Assembly: GCA_963781785.1 (NCBI GenBank)
Contig: CAWAHD010000002.1
Span: 3,844,001 to 3,908,000, forward strand
Direction of reading: 5' to 3'
DNA: 64,000 bases
From: CAWAHD01 sp963781785
GTDB lineage: Bacteria; Planctomycetota; Planctomycetia; Isosphaerales; Isosphaeraceae
Position numbers and translations under genes: made by a program. Below, one piece after another: positions 40,491 through 51,779 of this stretch. The notes under the pieces were generated by a model, which was given only the letters and a program-made list of their open reading frames with translations, did not search any database and was not told where the DNA came from. Positions within the stretch are counted from its first letter, which is position 1; every line of letters begins with the position of its first letter.

Positions 40491-43400
40491 TGACTGATAG
40501 GCCGGACCAAACCCGTCCCGAAGCACTCCCCACAGGCAAGACCTACTGGAGGAGCCTCGACGAACTGTCCGATATGCCCGCTTTCCAGGAATGGATGCAA
40601 ACAAAGTTTCCCCAGTCGATGCGCGAGTTGCTGAATGGCGGGATCGATCGGCGGCGATTCCTGCACTTGATGGCTGCATCACTAGGCCTGGCGGGAGTGA
40701 CTGGCTGTCGCCGGCCGGAGCTCAAAGCTCTCCCTTACACCAAACCTCCCGAGGGAGTTGTCCCGGGCCTGCCCAACTTTTACGCAACAGCCATGCCCCG
40801 GGCTGGTACAGCCTTCCCGGTGCTGGTCGAGAGTCATGAAGGGCGGCCGACCAAGATCGAAGGCAATCCCAAACACCCCGACAGCGGGGGCGCCTCCGAC
40901 GCCCAGGCGCAGGCGTCGGTTCTCGACCTCTACGACCCCGATCGCTCCTCGATCGTCCTCGAGAAGGAGCGGCCGTCGAGCTGGGAGGCATTCGACACCT
41001 TCGCGGTTCACCATTTGACGACAGCTCGAGAACAGAAGGGCAAGGGACTCCACGTACTGAGCGAGGACGTGGCCTCCCCCTCGCTCGACCTGCTGCGAGA
41101 GCATCTGCGAACAGTCATGCCCGAGGCGCGCTGGCACGTCTTCGAGCCGGTGAGTGCAGCCAGCATCAAGGCTGGGGCGAAGCTGGCCTATGGGGAGCTG
41201 GTCGTACCTCGATATCAGTTCCATCGCGCTGAGGTCATCGTTGCGCTCGACTCTGACTTTCTCGCCCGAGAGGAAGACGGGGTCCGTCATCTCCGGGGCT
41301 TTGCACAGTCGAGGCTGGTCACCGAGACCCAAGCCCGGATGAACCGGCTTTACGCCGTTGAAAGCCAGTACACAGTCACAGGGGGAATGGCTGATCACCG
41401 GTTCAGGTTGGCTGCCAGTCATGTGAGCGACTACACGCTGGCGCTGGCCAGGGAGCTGCTCCTCTCCGACCCTGTCGTGCCGCCACCAGGGAGTCCAAAA
41501 TCAGCCCTCCGCCAGGCCCTTGCCTCATTCAAGCCCTCGGTTGCGCTTGATGCCCGGTGGGTCCGTGAAGTGGCTGCCGATCTTCAGGCTCATCGCGGTA
41601 AAGGAATCATCATTCCCGGCCGCCGCCAGCCGCCGCTGGTTCATGGGCTTGTTCATGTGCTGAATTCAGAACTCGGCAATCTTGGCAAGACGATTGAACT
41701 CCGCAAGGGCCCCGCGAGTCCTGACACCGCAACGCTCGATGACCTGGCGCAGGCAATCACTCAGGGCCGGGTTGCGACTCTGATCATCCTGGGTGGAAAT
41801 CCGGCGTACAACGCACCTGCCGACGTTGATTTTCCCGCGCTGATGAAGCGGGTTGAAACCACGATTCGACTGGGTTCGCACGTTGACGAGACCTCGGAGC
41901 ATGCGACCTGGCACCTGCCTGCGGCGCATTACCTCGAGTCCTGGGGGGATGCCCGCTCGGGGGATGGGACGATGGTTGCAATCCAACCGCTCATCGAACC
42001 GCTTTTCGGCGGCCGAACGGCTCTGGAGCTCGCTGCTCAACTGGGCAACTTCGACACGACCAAGCCCTCTGAAATCGTCCGCCGCGCCTATCGCAGGACC
42101 AGCGGGGTCAGCGAGGCGGAGTTCGACGCCGCATGGCGAAAATTCCTCCATGAGGGTCTACTTACAGGCTCAGCGTACCCGGTGGTCACTCCTGCCCTGG
42201 AATGGAAGGCCATGACCGAGGCGATCACTGCGGCGAAGCCAGGGCCCGGTCCGCTATCGGTCGGTAACCTTGAGCTGGTATTCGACCGCGACGGCAAGAT
42301 CGACGACGGCCGGTTCGCCAACAACGGTTGGTTGCAGGAAGTCCCCGACCCCATTACCAAGCTCGCCTGGGACAACGCTGCGATCTTGAGCCCCAAGACC
42401 GCAAGGGAGCTGGGAGTGGCCACTGGTGACGTGGTGCGGCTGGAACTGGCCGGGCGAGTCCTGGAGATTGCGGCCCTGGTGACGCCTGGTCAAGCGGACT
42501 ATTCGATCGCGGTGGCGCTCGGCTATGGACGCACAGCCACTGGGCAGGTTGGCCGCGGCGTGGGTTTTGATACTTATCGACTGCGTACGACCGCCGCGCC
42601 CGACATCGCCTTGGGTGTGAAAGTGACGGCTACCGGGCGCACGTACGCACTGGCTTCCACGGCCCATCATTTCACGATGGAGGGACGCGATCTGGTTCGA
42701 GAACAGACGCTCGTCGAGGCACAACGGACCAGCGGATCAAGCGCGGCTCCTGAAAAGTACACCCAGATCCAAACGCCACCGGTGCTTGATGGAGAGCACC
42801 AGTGGGGGATGGCGATCGATCTCAACACGTGCGTCGGATGTAATGCCTGTGTGGTCGCCTGCCAGAGTGAGAACAACATCCCAATCGTCGGCAAGGATGA
42901 AGTCGCACGCGGTCGCGAGATGCACTGGATCCGGATCGACCGTTATTTCTCAGGCGGTGAGGAGGATCCAGGTCTGGTTCATCAGCCGGTCGCTTGCGTC
43001 CAGTGCGAGAACGCGCCATGTGAAGCGGTCTGTCCCGTCAACGCCACGGTTCATTCCGACGAGGGCCTGAACCTGATGGTCTATAACCGCTGCATCGGCA
43101 CCCGCTACTGCTTGAACAACTGCCCCTACAAGGTGCGACGGTTCAATTTCTTCAATTACAACGAGCGGCCACTTGACCAGTTGTGGATCGGCCCCCTGGC
43201 CCGGGACGGAATGGCCGAGCCCCTCAAGATGCAGAAGAACCCCGACGTCACCGTCCGCACCCGGGGAGTGATGGAGAAATGCACATACTGCGTGCAGCGG
43301 ATCGAGCGGGGCAAGATCGGCGCGGGTGGCAGCCGGGGAATCGGGCCCGGCATCCATCCCGGATGGCACAATCATTCCGGCCTGCGCAAGCCTGTCCCGC

Positions 43401-43593
43401 CCAGGCGATCGTCTTCGGAGACCTCTCCGACCCCGCAAGCAAGGTGTCTCAATTGAAATTACAATCACGCAATTACGATTTGCTTGGTGAGTTGAACACC
43501 AAGCCTCGGACGTCGTACCTGGCTCGGCTGCGAAATCCAAACCTGAAGATCGAGGCCGGCCCTCCGGATTCCCCGCCGGCGGAGCACACATGA
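40487..43593 (+). CDS. actB: Alternative complex III subunit ActB, iron-sulfur protein (frame disrupted)
   Basis: About 1035 codons. Start ATG 40487 overlaps actA. Tat-type signal DRRRFLHLMAASLGLAG near residue 50, then a molybdopterin-oxidoreductase-like part without the cofactor, as in other ActB. The iron-sulfur part has CVGCNACVVACQSENNIP, CVQCENAPCEAVCP, CIGTRYCLNNCP and CTYCVQRI, and ends in QACPAQAIVFGDL and ELNTKPRTSYLARLRNP. Between about 43335 and 43390 the reading moves through all three frames (IPDGTIIPAC lies in the middle one), so two indels are implied. An intact product is expected; its stop overlaps actC. Confidence 0.88.
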
Positions 43594-44993
43594 ACATTCA
43601 GGCCGAAAATGCGACAAACAGTCCTCCGCCGTTAATCGAGGGAGATCACGATTTCGCCTCGCTGACTGAGCTGGTTTGCGGCCTGGTGGAGCAACCGGCA
43701 CGCGCCTGGTGGTGGATCTCACTGGCAATCTGCGGAACGCTCGCTGTGCTCGGCGGCATCATGACGGTGTACGTCATCTCGACGGGCCTGGGCGTCTGGG
43801 GCATGAACCAGACGGTGGGATGGGGCTTCCCGATCGCTACCTTCGTCTTCTGGATCGGCATCGGCCACGCAGGGACCTTGATCTCGGCGATCTTGTTCTT
43901 GTTTCGCCAGAAGTGGCGTTCCAGCCTCAACCGCGCCGCCGAGGCCATGACACTCTTTGCCGTGGCCTGCGCAGGGGGCTATGTGCTGATCCACTTGGGC
44001 CGGGTCTGGGTTTCGTGGTGGATGGTGCCCGCCCCCAGCGCCACCGCGATCTACCCCAACTTCCGGAGCGCGCTCTCCTGGGACTTCGCAGCCATAGCGA
44101 CCTACGGCACAGTCTCCCTCATGTTCTGGTACGTGGGCTTGATCCCCGACCTGGCGACCCTCCGCGATCGGGCCCGAAGCCACCTCCGCCAGCGCGTCTT
44201 CGGATTCTTCGCCCTGGGCTGGCGCGGTTCGGCGCGGCACTGGCACAACTACGAGATGGCTTACTTGATGCTGGCTGCCCTGGCAACTCCCCTGGTTGTC
44301 AGCGTGCATACGATCGTCAGCTTCGACTTTGCCACGTCGGTCATCCCAGGGTGGCACTCGACTCTCTTCCCTCCTTACTTCGTCACCGGGGCGATCTTCT
44401 CCGGGTTGGCCATGGTGATCATGCTCATGGTCCCGCTCCGTGCCCTTTGCGGGTTCAAGGATCTCATCACGACACATCATCTTGAGAATATGTGTAAGTT
44501 AATTGTTGCAACCTCGCTCTTGATCGGTTACGCATACGGAGTTGAGCTGTTCGCCGCCTGGTACGGCGGCAACAAGGTCGAGCAGTACACCTTCCGCAAC
44601 AGAGTGCTCGGCCCCTACGGTTGGTGCTTTGGCATGATGGTCGCGTGTAACGTGCTGATTCCTCAGCTTTTCTGGTTCCGCTGGTTCCGGACGACGCCCT
44701 GGGTGATGTTTATCATCTCGATCTTCGTCAACTTCGGCATGTGGTTTGAGCGATTCGTGATCGTGGCCACCAGCTTGAGCCGTGATTACCTGCCGTCAAG
44801 CTGGAAGCCGTTCCATCCCACGAGCGCCGATGTCCTCCAGCTCCTGGGGGGCTTCGGGCTCTTCTCGACCTTTTTCCTGTTGTTCGTGCGGGTCCTGCCG
44901 ATGATCGCGCTGAGTGAAGTCAAGGCGTGCCTGCCCGCGGCCGCCCCGCGGCATGCGCCGCGGGTTCAGGAAGATTGGAAGGAGGAAAGGTGA
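43590..44993 (+). CDS. actC: Alternative complex III subunit ActC, NrfD-like quinol-binding membrane protein
   Basis: 467 residues, about ten membrane helices. The start ATG overlaps the actB stop. NrfD/PsrC family marks: WWISLAICGTLAVLGGIMTVYVIS, GHAGTLISAILFLFRQ, HNYEMAYLMLAALATPLVVSVHTIVSFDF. It forms one quinol site of the complex together with ActB. Confidence 0.94.
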   Translation: MNIQAENATNSPPPLIEGDHDFASLTELVCGLVEQPARAWWWISLAICGTLAVLGGIMTVYVISTGLGVWGMNQTVGWGFPIATFVFWIGIGHAGTLISAILFLFRQKWRSSLNRAAEAMTLFAVACAGGYVLIHLGRVWVSWWMVPAPSATAIYPNFRSALSWDFAAIATYGTVSLMFWYVGLIPDLATLRDRARSHLRQRVFGFFALGWRGSARHWHNYEMAYLMLAALATPLVVSVHTIVSFDFATSVIPGWHSTLFPPYFVTGAIFSGLAMVIMLMVPLRALCGFKDLITTHHLENMCKLIVATSLLIGYAYGVELFAAWYGGNKVEQYTFRNRVLGPYGWCFGMMVACNVLIPQLFWFRWFRTTPWVMFIISIFVNFGMWFERFVIVATSLSRDYLPSSWKPFHPTSADVLQLLGGFGLFSTFFLLFVRVLPMIALSEVKACLPAAAPRHAPRVQEDWKEER

Positions 44994-45556
44994 TGAGAGC
45001 GACCCGGGACTTGGAGTCAGAACAGGTTGGTCCCCTGTACGGTGCCCTGGCTCGCTTCGCCGGACCGGTTGAACTGCTGGACGCAGTACGGCGGCTTCAT
45101 GCCCTTGGTTACCGCCGGCTCGACGCGTATTCACCGTTTCCTGTCCATGGCATGGATCAGGCGCTCGGGCTGAGACGCTCGAAAGTACCAGTGCTGGTCC
45201 TCGCAGGCGGGGTCTTCGGCGCGGTTTTCGCCCAGACACTCCAGTGGTATCAAAGCGCGATTGCCTACCCGCTCATCACGGCTGGCAAGCCGCTCAATAG
45301 CGTCGAGGCGTTCGTGCCGATTTCGTTCGAGACAACCATCCTGTACGCGGCGTTCGGGGCTGTCTTTGGCATGCTGGCGCTCAATGGCCTGCCCCGGCTC
45401 TATCACCCCGTATTCCGGGGCAAGTCGTTCGCCAGAGCCAGTAACGACGGCTTTTTCCTGTCGGTCGAGGCCGCAGATCCCTTGTTTGACAAGCGCGAGA
45501 TTATGGCCGTGCTTGAAGCGCACGGCGGGACCGAGGTCGAGCTGATCGAGAGCTAG
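44993..45556 (+). CDS. actD: Alternative complex III subunit ActD (DUF3341)
   Basis: 187 residues from ATG 44993, one base overlapping the actC stop; GGAGGAAAGG is upstream. DUF3341 pattern: LGYRRLDAYSPFPVHGMDQALGL, two membrane helices (VPVLVLAGGVFGAVFAQTLQWY and FETTILYAAFGAVFGMLAL) and a C-terminal soluble end. Confidence 0.92.
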   Translation: MRATRDLESEQVGPLYGALARFAGPVELLDAVRRLHALGYRRLDAYSPFPVHGMDQALGLRRSKVPVLVLAGGVFGAVFAQTLQWYQSAIAYPLITAGKPLNSVEAFVPISFETTILYAAFGAVFGMLALNGLPRLYHPVFRGKSFARASNDGFFLSVEAADPLFDKREIMAVLEAHGGTEVELIES

Positions 45557-45631
45557 GATCAAGCCAAAGGGTTCAGCAATCCTCCTGAAATCGACGATCG
45601 GCGTCGAATTCGAGAGCGAGGGATTTGTCCT

Positions 45632-46288
45632 ATGCGGTGGGTTTTTCTGGGAATCGGGCTATTGACCGCCGCGTTCACCTCGGTAATGGGTGTGCGAGGC
45701 ACGATCAGTGAGCGGCGGCCATTGATGCTCATACCCGACATGGACTTTCAGCCGCGGTACAACGCACAAGCGCCCAGCCCCTTTTTCCGGGATGGGCGGG
45801 CCATGCGGATGCCTCCTACCGGGACCATCTCCTTCGGCGGCGGCGATTACGAGAGCGACGCAGGTTCCCCCCGGCAGAACCCAGACTTTCTTCAGGCCGA
45901 CAGCCGCTATTACCGGGGAAAGCAGGGCGACGCCTGGGTGACCCAGATCCCCGTGAAGGTGGACCTTGCGCTGCTGCGGCGCGGCCAGGAGCGCTATGAC
46001 ATTTATTGTGCAATCTGCCATGGGGCAACGGGGTCGGGCAAAGGGCTCATGACCCAGTACGGCTTGGTGGGTGTGGCCAGCATCGCGGACGAGGTGCACG
46101 GCCTGATGCCCGTGGGTGATTATTTCAACACCATCACCAATGGCAAGGGGCGGATGATGCCCCTCGGTTCTCAGATCAAAGTGCCGGATCGCTGGGCGAT
46201 TGTCGCTTACATTCGTGCGTTGATCCGAAGCCAGAATGCATCCTTGAACGATGTCCCACCCGCACTGCGAGGGGATTTGAAGCCATGA
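45632..46288 (+). CDS. actE: Alternative complex III subunit ActE, monohaem cytochrome c
   Basis: 218 residues; N-terminal signal or anchor (FLGIGLLTAAFTSVMGV), MLIPDMDFQPRYNAQAPSPFF segment typical of ActE, one haem site CAICH and a Met ligand region RMMPLGSQI. Located in the periplasm. The stop overlaps the actF start (ATGA). Confidence 0.93.
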   Translation: MRWVFLGIGLLTAAFTSVMGVRGTISERRPLMLIPDMDFQPRYNAQAPSPFFRDGRAMRMPPTGTISFGGGDYESDAGSPRQNPDFLQADSRYYRGKQGDAWVTQIPVKVDLALLRRGQERYDIYCAICHGATGSGKGLMTQYGLVGVASIADEVHGLMPVGDYFNTITNGKGRMMPLGSQIKVPDRWAIVAYIRALIRSQNASLNDVPPALRGDLKP

Positions 46289-47484
46289 GCGAGGGAAATC
46301 GATCGCCTGATCCGGTCGTGCTATCCCCCAGCAAAGGGCGGCCTTTGACAGGGGCTCTGCTCGTCCTGGCGGTCTCGTTCGGCGCCGTTTCTGGATGGTG
46401 GTGGTCGATCGATCCTCGCCGCTCCCTCTTCTCCTATCTGACCGCCTGGATGTTTGTGACCAGCGTCAGCGTTGGTGCATTGGCCTGGCTGATGTTGCAG
46501 CACCTGACGGGGGCCGTATGGTCAGTGGCAGTGCGCCGACTGCTGGAAAATCTGACGCGTCCGCTTGTCTGGATCGCGATCGGTTTCATCCCGATCGCGC
46601 TCAACCTCGAATCGCTCTATGCCTGGGCTGATCCGTCGCTGGTAGCGTCTGATCCTGAGCTCGCTCGCAAATCGGTGTGGCTCAACCCGCATTTATTCAT
46701 CGTTCGAGCGGCGATTTACCTTGCTTTCTGGGTCCTGATTGCGGGGATTCTCGCGCGGCAGTCGAACCGCCAGGACCGCACTGGTGAGCCCGCGGAGAGC
46801 CGTCGCATGCGATCGACCAGTGCCTGGGGCTTGGTCGTGCTGGGTTGGACATCCAGCTACGCGGCCTTCGACTGGATGATGTCGCTCGATCCGCACTGGG
46901 TCTCGAGCATCTTCGGAGTCTACTTCTGGACCGGCTCGCTCCTCGGCTCGCTCGCAGCAATCATATTGATTGTCTTATGTTTCCGAGGCCTCGGCTTGCT
47001 GAGGCACACGATCACCGTTGAACACCTCCACGATCTGGGAAAGCTGCTGTTCAGCTTTGTAGTCTTCTGGGCGTATATCGCCTTCTCGCAGTATTTCTTG
47101 ATCTGGTACGCCAATCTGCCCGAAGAAACCCACTGGTACATCGTGCGCCGAACCGGGGACTGGAACTTTCTGAGCTGGGGGCTCTTTTTTGGCCATTTCC
47201 TGGTGCCGTTTGTGATCCTCTTGTCGCGGCAGGTTCGGCGTGATCCGTTCTGGCTGGGGTTCATCGCGGCCTGGATTTTGGTCTTCCATTACCTCGACCT
47301 GTATTGGCTGATTATGCCGGCGCTTCCGCCCGCGACTGTTGTGCCGAGCGGAATCGATTTATCGATTCTGCTGACCGTCACATTCCTCTTCTGCGCAATG
47401 GTTGCACACGCATGCCGGGGACGAGCATTAGTCCCGGTGGGCGATCCGCGCCTGGCCGATTCCATTGCGTTTCATCAGTCCTGA
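46285..47484 (+). CDS. actF: Alternative complex III subunit ActF, second quinol-binding membrane protein
   Basis: 399 residues, about ten membrane helices, related to but shorter than ActC. Marks: TRPLVWIAIGFIPIALNLESLYAWA, FDWMMSLDPHWVSSIFGVYFWTG, LGKLLFSFVVFWAYIAFSQYFLIWYANLPEET. It is the last canonical subunit; no cytochrome oxidase genes follow. Confidence 0.93.
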   Translation: MSEGNRSPDPVVLSPSKGRPLTGALLVLAVSFGAVSGWWWSIDPRRSLFSYLTAWMFVTSVSVGALAWLMLQHLTGAVWSVAVRRLLENLTRPLVWIAIGFIPIALNLESLYAWADPSLVASDPELARKSVWLNPHLFIVRAAIYLAFWVLIAGILARQSNRQDRTGEPAESRRMRSTSAWGLVVLGWTSSYAAFDWMMSLDPHWVSSIFGVYFWTGSLLGSLAAIILIVLCFRGLGLLRHTITVEHLHDLGKLLFSFVVFWAYIAFSQYFLIWYANLPEETHWYIVRRTGDWNFLSWGLFFGHFLVPFVILLSRQVRRDPFWLGFIAAWILVFHYLDLYWLIMPALPPATVVPSGIDLSILLTVTFLFCAMVAHACRGRALVPVGDPRLADSIAFHQS

Positions 47485-47546
47485 TTTGGGTTCGTACAGT
47501 CCTTCGGGGATCTGATCCTTACGAGTCGGAACCGGAGCTTATCGAA

Positions 47547-49207
47547 ATGGGCACTCCAACTTCAACTCCCGGGACTTCTCTCTCTTCCTCGCCCGAGCCC
47601 CGGGGCACAGCACACTCGCCGGAACGAGCTTCAACGTGGGTGGGAACTTTATTCAAGGGGGTCGTCAATCTGGTAACGATCCTTCTGATCATCTACTTGA
47701 CGTATCACTTTACCGTATTCTTCGCCACTCCTGCCGCAAAATCGAGATCAACGACTGAGGCCGACAAGGCTCTCGTCAAGAAGGCCGAGGATCTCCGGGC
47801 GCAGGACAAGAAGGTCATGTCCAGCTACGGCTGGGTAAATCCCGCGACCAGGAGTGTGCGGATCCCCGTCGAGCGAGCCATGGAGCTGATCGCCGCCGAG
47901 AGTGGGCAGCCTGCTGTCACCGCAGCTCCGGCCGCGCCCAACTTAGCAGCAACCCCAGCCGCGAATCCCGTGGCAAAAGCCAGTGCTCCACCGGTCGCGC
48001 TCACGGTTCCGGGGGCGCCCTCAAGCCCGCGCCTGCGCCCGCAGTCATACCGCCGGCCGGAGCCCCACCCGTTGCCGTGGCCTCGGTAGCTGCCCCACCG
48101 GCACCGGCACCGGCCGGGATGCCTCCGGACCGGATCTATTTCATGGTTTGCTTGGCGTGCCACGAAGCTGACGGGCGGGGTACGGTCGCCCGCAAGACAA
48201 TGAAAGACGCCGAACAGATTCCGGATCTCACCGACCCCAAGTGGCAGGCTTCGCGAACCGACGCCGACTTGGAGCATTCGATCCTGGAAGGCAAAGGGAA
48301 AATCATGCTGGCGCGGAAGGACATGCTGGCGCTGGCCCACACCGACGTGAAGGACATGGTTGCTCTCATGCGGGGTTTCCGAGCAGGGAAGCAGGTTATC
48401 ACCGCGATACCGATGGCTCAACCCCTCCCGGCACAATCGGTCGCAGTTGCGGCGGGTCCAGGTCCTTCTGTGCCGGTCTCATCCGCGACGGCTCCAGCGA
48501 CGACGTCAGCTCAACCGACTTCCCTCGTGGCGGGGCCTCACCCACCGACTTCGATGAAACCATCACAGCCCGGTGTTCCGCCTTTCGCGCCCCAAACCAC
48601 AGTTGCAGCCGGCCCTGCTCCGTCAGCGCCGCAACTGACTTCGACGACCCCAGCGCAAAGGGCAATCGGTACTGGCCCGTCAGCTCCCGGTTTGCCGTCT
48701 CCAGGCCCCATGACGACATCGACAGGACCGTTGCAAAACACAACCGGCCCTGAAATCGCGTTGCCGGCGGCACTGCCCATCTCCACCACGGTGTCACCCG
48801 AGCGAGCGGCGCAGCTACGGGCCGCGTCAAACTTCTACCGGAGCAACTGCTTCGCGTGCCATGGATTGGACGGAACCGGGAATCTGGTCCGGCTCCTCAT
48901 GCCGACCATCCCTAATTTCACCAACCGAGAATGGCAAACCAGTCGAAGCAACACTCAGTTGCAGACCACGATCCTGGAGGGCAAAGGGACAAACATGCCC
49001 CCGTGGAGGGGAAAGTTTACCACGGATTTCGCGAAAGACCTGATTGCGTATGTGCGGACTTTCGGACCGCCGGATTTGCTCACCGCCGGATCGGCAAAAT
49101 CATCCACGGCCGCGAACTTCGAGAACCAGATCCGCGCGCTGCAAGTGGAATGGGATGAGGTCGAAAGACAATTGCGCGCGTTGAACCTTCCTCCGGCGAG
49201 ACCGTGA
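47547..49207 (+). CDS. Membrane-anchored dihaem cytochrome c (frame disrupted)
   Basis: About 553 codons. The first part (ATG 47547) has one membrane helix (VVNLVTILLIIYLTYHFTVFF), a charged stretch and an Ala/Pro linker. The frame then changes near 48020, at a GGGGG run, and continues in the other frame as an Ala/Pro linker before two cytochrome domains: CLACH near residue 200 and CFACH near 440, separated by a long Pro/Thr/Ala-rich linker. Continuous linker composition across the break says it is one gene. It probably carries electrons from complex III to an oxidase. Confidence 0.72.
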
Positions 49208-49249
49208 ATGAAGCGAGCACCTTCCGGCACCGCGTGACACGATGCCCGT

Positions 49250-49772
49250 TCACGGGATCGCTGGCGGGAGATCGGGGTTCGCGCCGAGCGCCGCCGCCCC
49301 TGGACCTCCAGCAGGCAAAGCTCCCGCCGCACGTTCTTTCGCCTGCTGCTCCTCGCGCAGCTCAGGAATCGGCTGCGAGAAGTTAAACCGCTTGGGAGGT
49401 CCCTCAACGGCCGGACTGGGCGACGGAACGTCGTGCCAGCGCTGCAGGAAGGCGATGAGCTTGGCGTGCTCCTCACCTGTGAGATTAGCGCGGACGCGCA
49501 TGTGCTGTGCGATCGTCTCGTAATTGAAGAAGGGCCGCTCGCCCAGATTTCGGGCGTTATGGCATTGGTTGCAGTACATGTCGAAAACCTGTCCGCCGGT
49601 CAGCGAGTCCTCGAAACCCTGCGCAGGTTCCCCGGGCCGTGGAATACGCAACGGGGCAGGGCCTCGCGCCAGATCGATGGGCGCGTTTCTGACAACCAAG
49701 TGTTGCCAGCACCGCGACACAGATGAGCCCGATGAAAAATTGTTGCCACCGTTCGGAGAAAATGGATGACAC
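49250..49772 (-). CDS. Cytochrome c lipoprotein (frame disrupted)
   Basis: About 174 codons. It starts MSSIFSERWQQFFIGL with lipobox VLATLGC, then changes frame near 49690 at CAGAAAC and continues APIDLARGPAPL to a haem site CNQCH, with a Met ligand probable in the QHMRVR region. The C-terminus is Ala/Gly/Pro-rich. It points toward the dihaem cytochrome and follows the porin gene on the minus strand. Likely a small electron carrier fixed to a membrane. Confidence 0.68.
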
Positions 49773-49841
49773 TGTCGGTTCCCCTCTTCTCGACTGACCG
49801 GGTGAATCGCTTTCTCTTTCAGGCGCTATCTGGCCTGCGTT

Positions 49842-51440
49842 TCAGAAATTGGTGGCGAATTGCAAAAAGAGCACGTTGTCTTTTAGATCGTGATGGAGCT
49901 CTTGATTAATCTCATAAGCAATTTTGAAGATCGTTACTGGAAAAAGGTAGTAGTTCACGCCGATCGTGAACTGATTGCGGTCAACCGGCGCGTCCATGGG
50001 TGTGTCAAACGAGCTGACGTTCGTTGCCACGGCCGCCTGATTGATCCCGCGAAACCGGGCGTCGCTGAACCGGAAGACGTACTCGAGCCGCTGAAGGTGC
50101 TTGTGCATCGATGCGTAGTCTCGGTAGGCAAGCTGAGTATAGAACCCATTGCGTTCAATGCTATTACCGATGAACGACGTGGTCCGCTCGTAATTCTGAC
50201 CGTACTCGAAGCGGAAATCCCAGTTCCCGCGATGGTAGTTGAAATAAGGCTGCCAGATGCTCGTAATCGCCCCGTCCGCATGGGAGTAAGGGGCGTTGAC
50301 GATCTCCGACACGCCGAAGTTGATTCCGCGGGCTGGAAGCCAGAACCCAATTCGTCCACCATATGCCATGCCGTTATTAATACCCGCGGTGCTGTCAACC
50401 ACACCACCGAGGTCAGCCCAATCAGAGGCCTGTCCCATTCCGGGCACGCCCATGGAGTTGGTGGCAAAAACGGAGTACTCCATTTTCACCGGAAATCCAC
50501 CCAGGTACTTGGCCCCGCGAAACTGGAGGCCGCTGAGAGCCAAGCCGTCGGGAATGACCTGGCGCATGACCAAAGGCTGATCGGGCAGCTTGTTGATCCA
50601 CTCCGGGTCCAGCCTCTCGTTCCAGAACCCGATGGGGGCCAGGAAGTAACCCATGTCCATGGTGAGCCAATCATTAATAATTATATCAGCCTGCGCTTGA
50701 CCGAGACCGACTCCTGACGGGCTGAACGAGAGTTCGCCGGATAACAGGACGCGCTTGTTCATCTGCACCAGGAAGAAAGGGGTATACTCCTGGAATTCAA
50801 AAGTCCCCGCCCCGCGCCGGCTCGGGTAGAGGTCATAGCGCGTCGCTAATGTGTTAACAATGGTAAGTGGGGACACGTTTTGCGGGGTCGGTACGAACAG
50901 CCCCTTGAGCATGGCCGGCAACTGCGGGCCATTGCGTCTTTCCGCGTCGAGTTGTTCGATGAGATCGCCGCCCAGTTGCTTGAGCTCTTCATCCCGCTGG
51001 GCGGCCTGCTGGGCCCGTGACTCGAGGAGGTCGGTCTTGGCTTCCAACTTCTCCATCGCTTCCTTGGAAGACCCTGCACCCTCCTGCGTCCTGACCTGTT
51101 CGGTCAGCAACCCCGCCGTCCTCTGGAGAATCTCGATCTGTTTTTGCTGAAGTTCGGCACGCTTTTGCTGCTGCTGCATCTCTCGGGCGTATTGCTCCTT
51201 GAGCGCATTGATCTCGCGGGTTTGACGTTCGATTGCTTCCAGGAGCGCATCGATCGACTTCGTCGGCTGAGTCTTTTCTTGAGGAGCTGTCCCACCTTTC
51301 GCTGTCGCTGGTGTTGGCTGAGACGACCCGGGTGCCTGAGCATCGCGCGAGGGACCGGCGGGTGGCCCGTCGTCGGCAACGACCAAGCCTGCCGTCATCA
51401 TCATTGAGAATACAATAAACAGGCACTGTCTCTGTGCCAT
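49842..51440 (-). CDS. Outer-membrane porin-like protein with N-terminal coiled coil
   Basis: 532 residues from MAQRQCLFIVFSMM (GAGG eight bases upstream). A signal peptide ends near VVADD. A Gln/Glu-rich coiled coil follows at about 60-170 (LLEAIERQTREINALKEQYAREMQQQQ), then a C-terminal beta-barrel of about 350 residues rich in alternating aromatic strands and ending in QFATNF, the terminal Phe typical of outer-membrane barrels. Similar to phosphate-selective porin-like proteins. Its place among cytochromes suggests access of a redox substrate or anion, which is speculative. Confidence 0.75.
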   Translation of the reverse strand: MAQRQCLFIVFSMMMTAGLVVADDGPPAGPSRDAQAPGSSQPTPATAKGGTAPQEKTQPTKSIDALLEAIERQTREINALKEQYAREMQQQQKRAELQQKQIEILQRTAGLLTEQVRTQEGAGSSKEAMEKLEAKTDLLESRAQQAAQRDEELKQLGGDLIEQLDAERRNGPQLPAMLKGLFVPTPQNVSPLTIVNTLATRYDLYPSRRGAGTFEFQEYTPFFLVQMNKRVLLSGELSFSPSGVGLGQAQADIIINDWLTMDMGYFLAPIGFWNERLDPEWINKLPDQPLVMRQVIPDGLALSGLQFRGAKYLGGFPVKMEYSVFATNSMGVPGMGQASDWADLGGVVDSTAGINNGMAYGGRIGFWLPARGINFGVSEIVNAPYSHADGAITSIWQPYFNYHRGNWDFRFEYGQNYERTTSFIGNSIERNGFYTQLAYRDYASMHKHLQRLEYVFRFSDARFRGINQAAVATNVSSFDTPMDAPVDRNQFTIGVNYYLFPVTIFKIAYEINQELHHDLKDNVLFLQFATNF

Positions 51441-51675
51441 GAGCACAACCTCGCCGACGATGTGATGATGGAACCCGATAGGATTTGGGTTTGAAACGGG
51501 CACGAGCAAGCAGAGTTGGGGTCGGATTGGCTGATCCCGTACCGGATCGATGGATTATATCGGTCGAGAAGGATCGGGAACTTGAGACGATTTCACAAAC
51601 AACTCCCATTGTGCCGGTTATTCCGAGTTTGTGGGTTGTGGCGTAGAGGAAGACAGCTCGATCAATGTGGACAAC

Positions 51676-51713
51676 AAAAAACGGGAAGGGTCCCTCATGC
51701 GAAACCCTTCCCG
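51676..51713 (-). terminator. Rho-independent terminator after the cytochrome gene at 51780
   Basis: The minus strand forms a perfect 10-bp stem, CGGGAAGGGT with ACCCTTCCCG, loop about 12 nt, followed by TTTTTTG. It lies 66 bp past the stop of 51780-52421 and before the porin gene, so the porin has its own promoter between 51441 and 51675. Confidence 0.85.
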
Positions 51714-51779
51714 CCGGAATTCTCATCTCGACCATTATCGAAGGTCAAATTCAGTCTGTCGTAAGATCTCGTGCGATCA

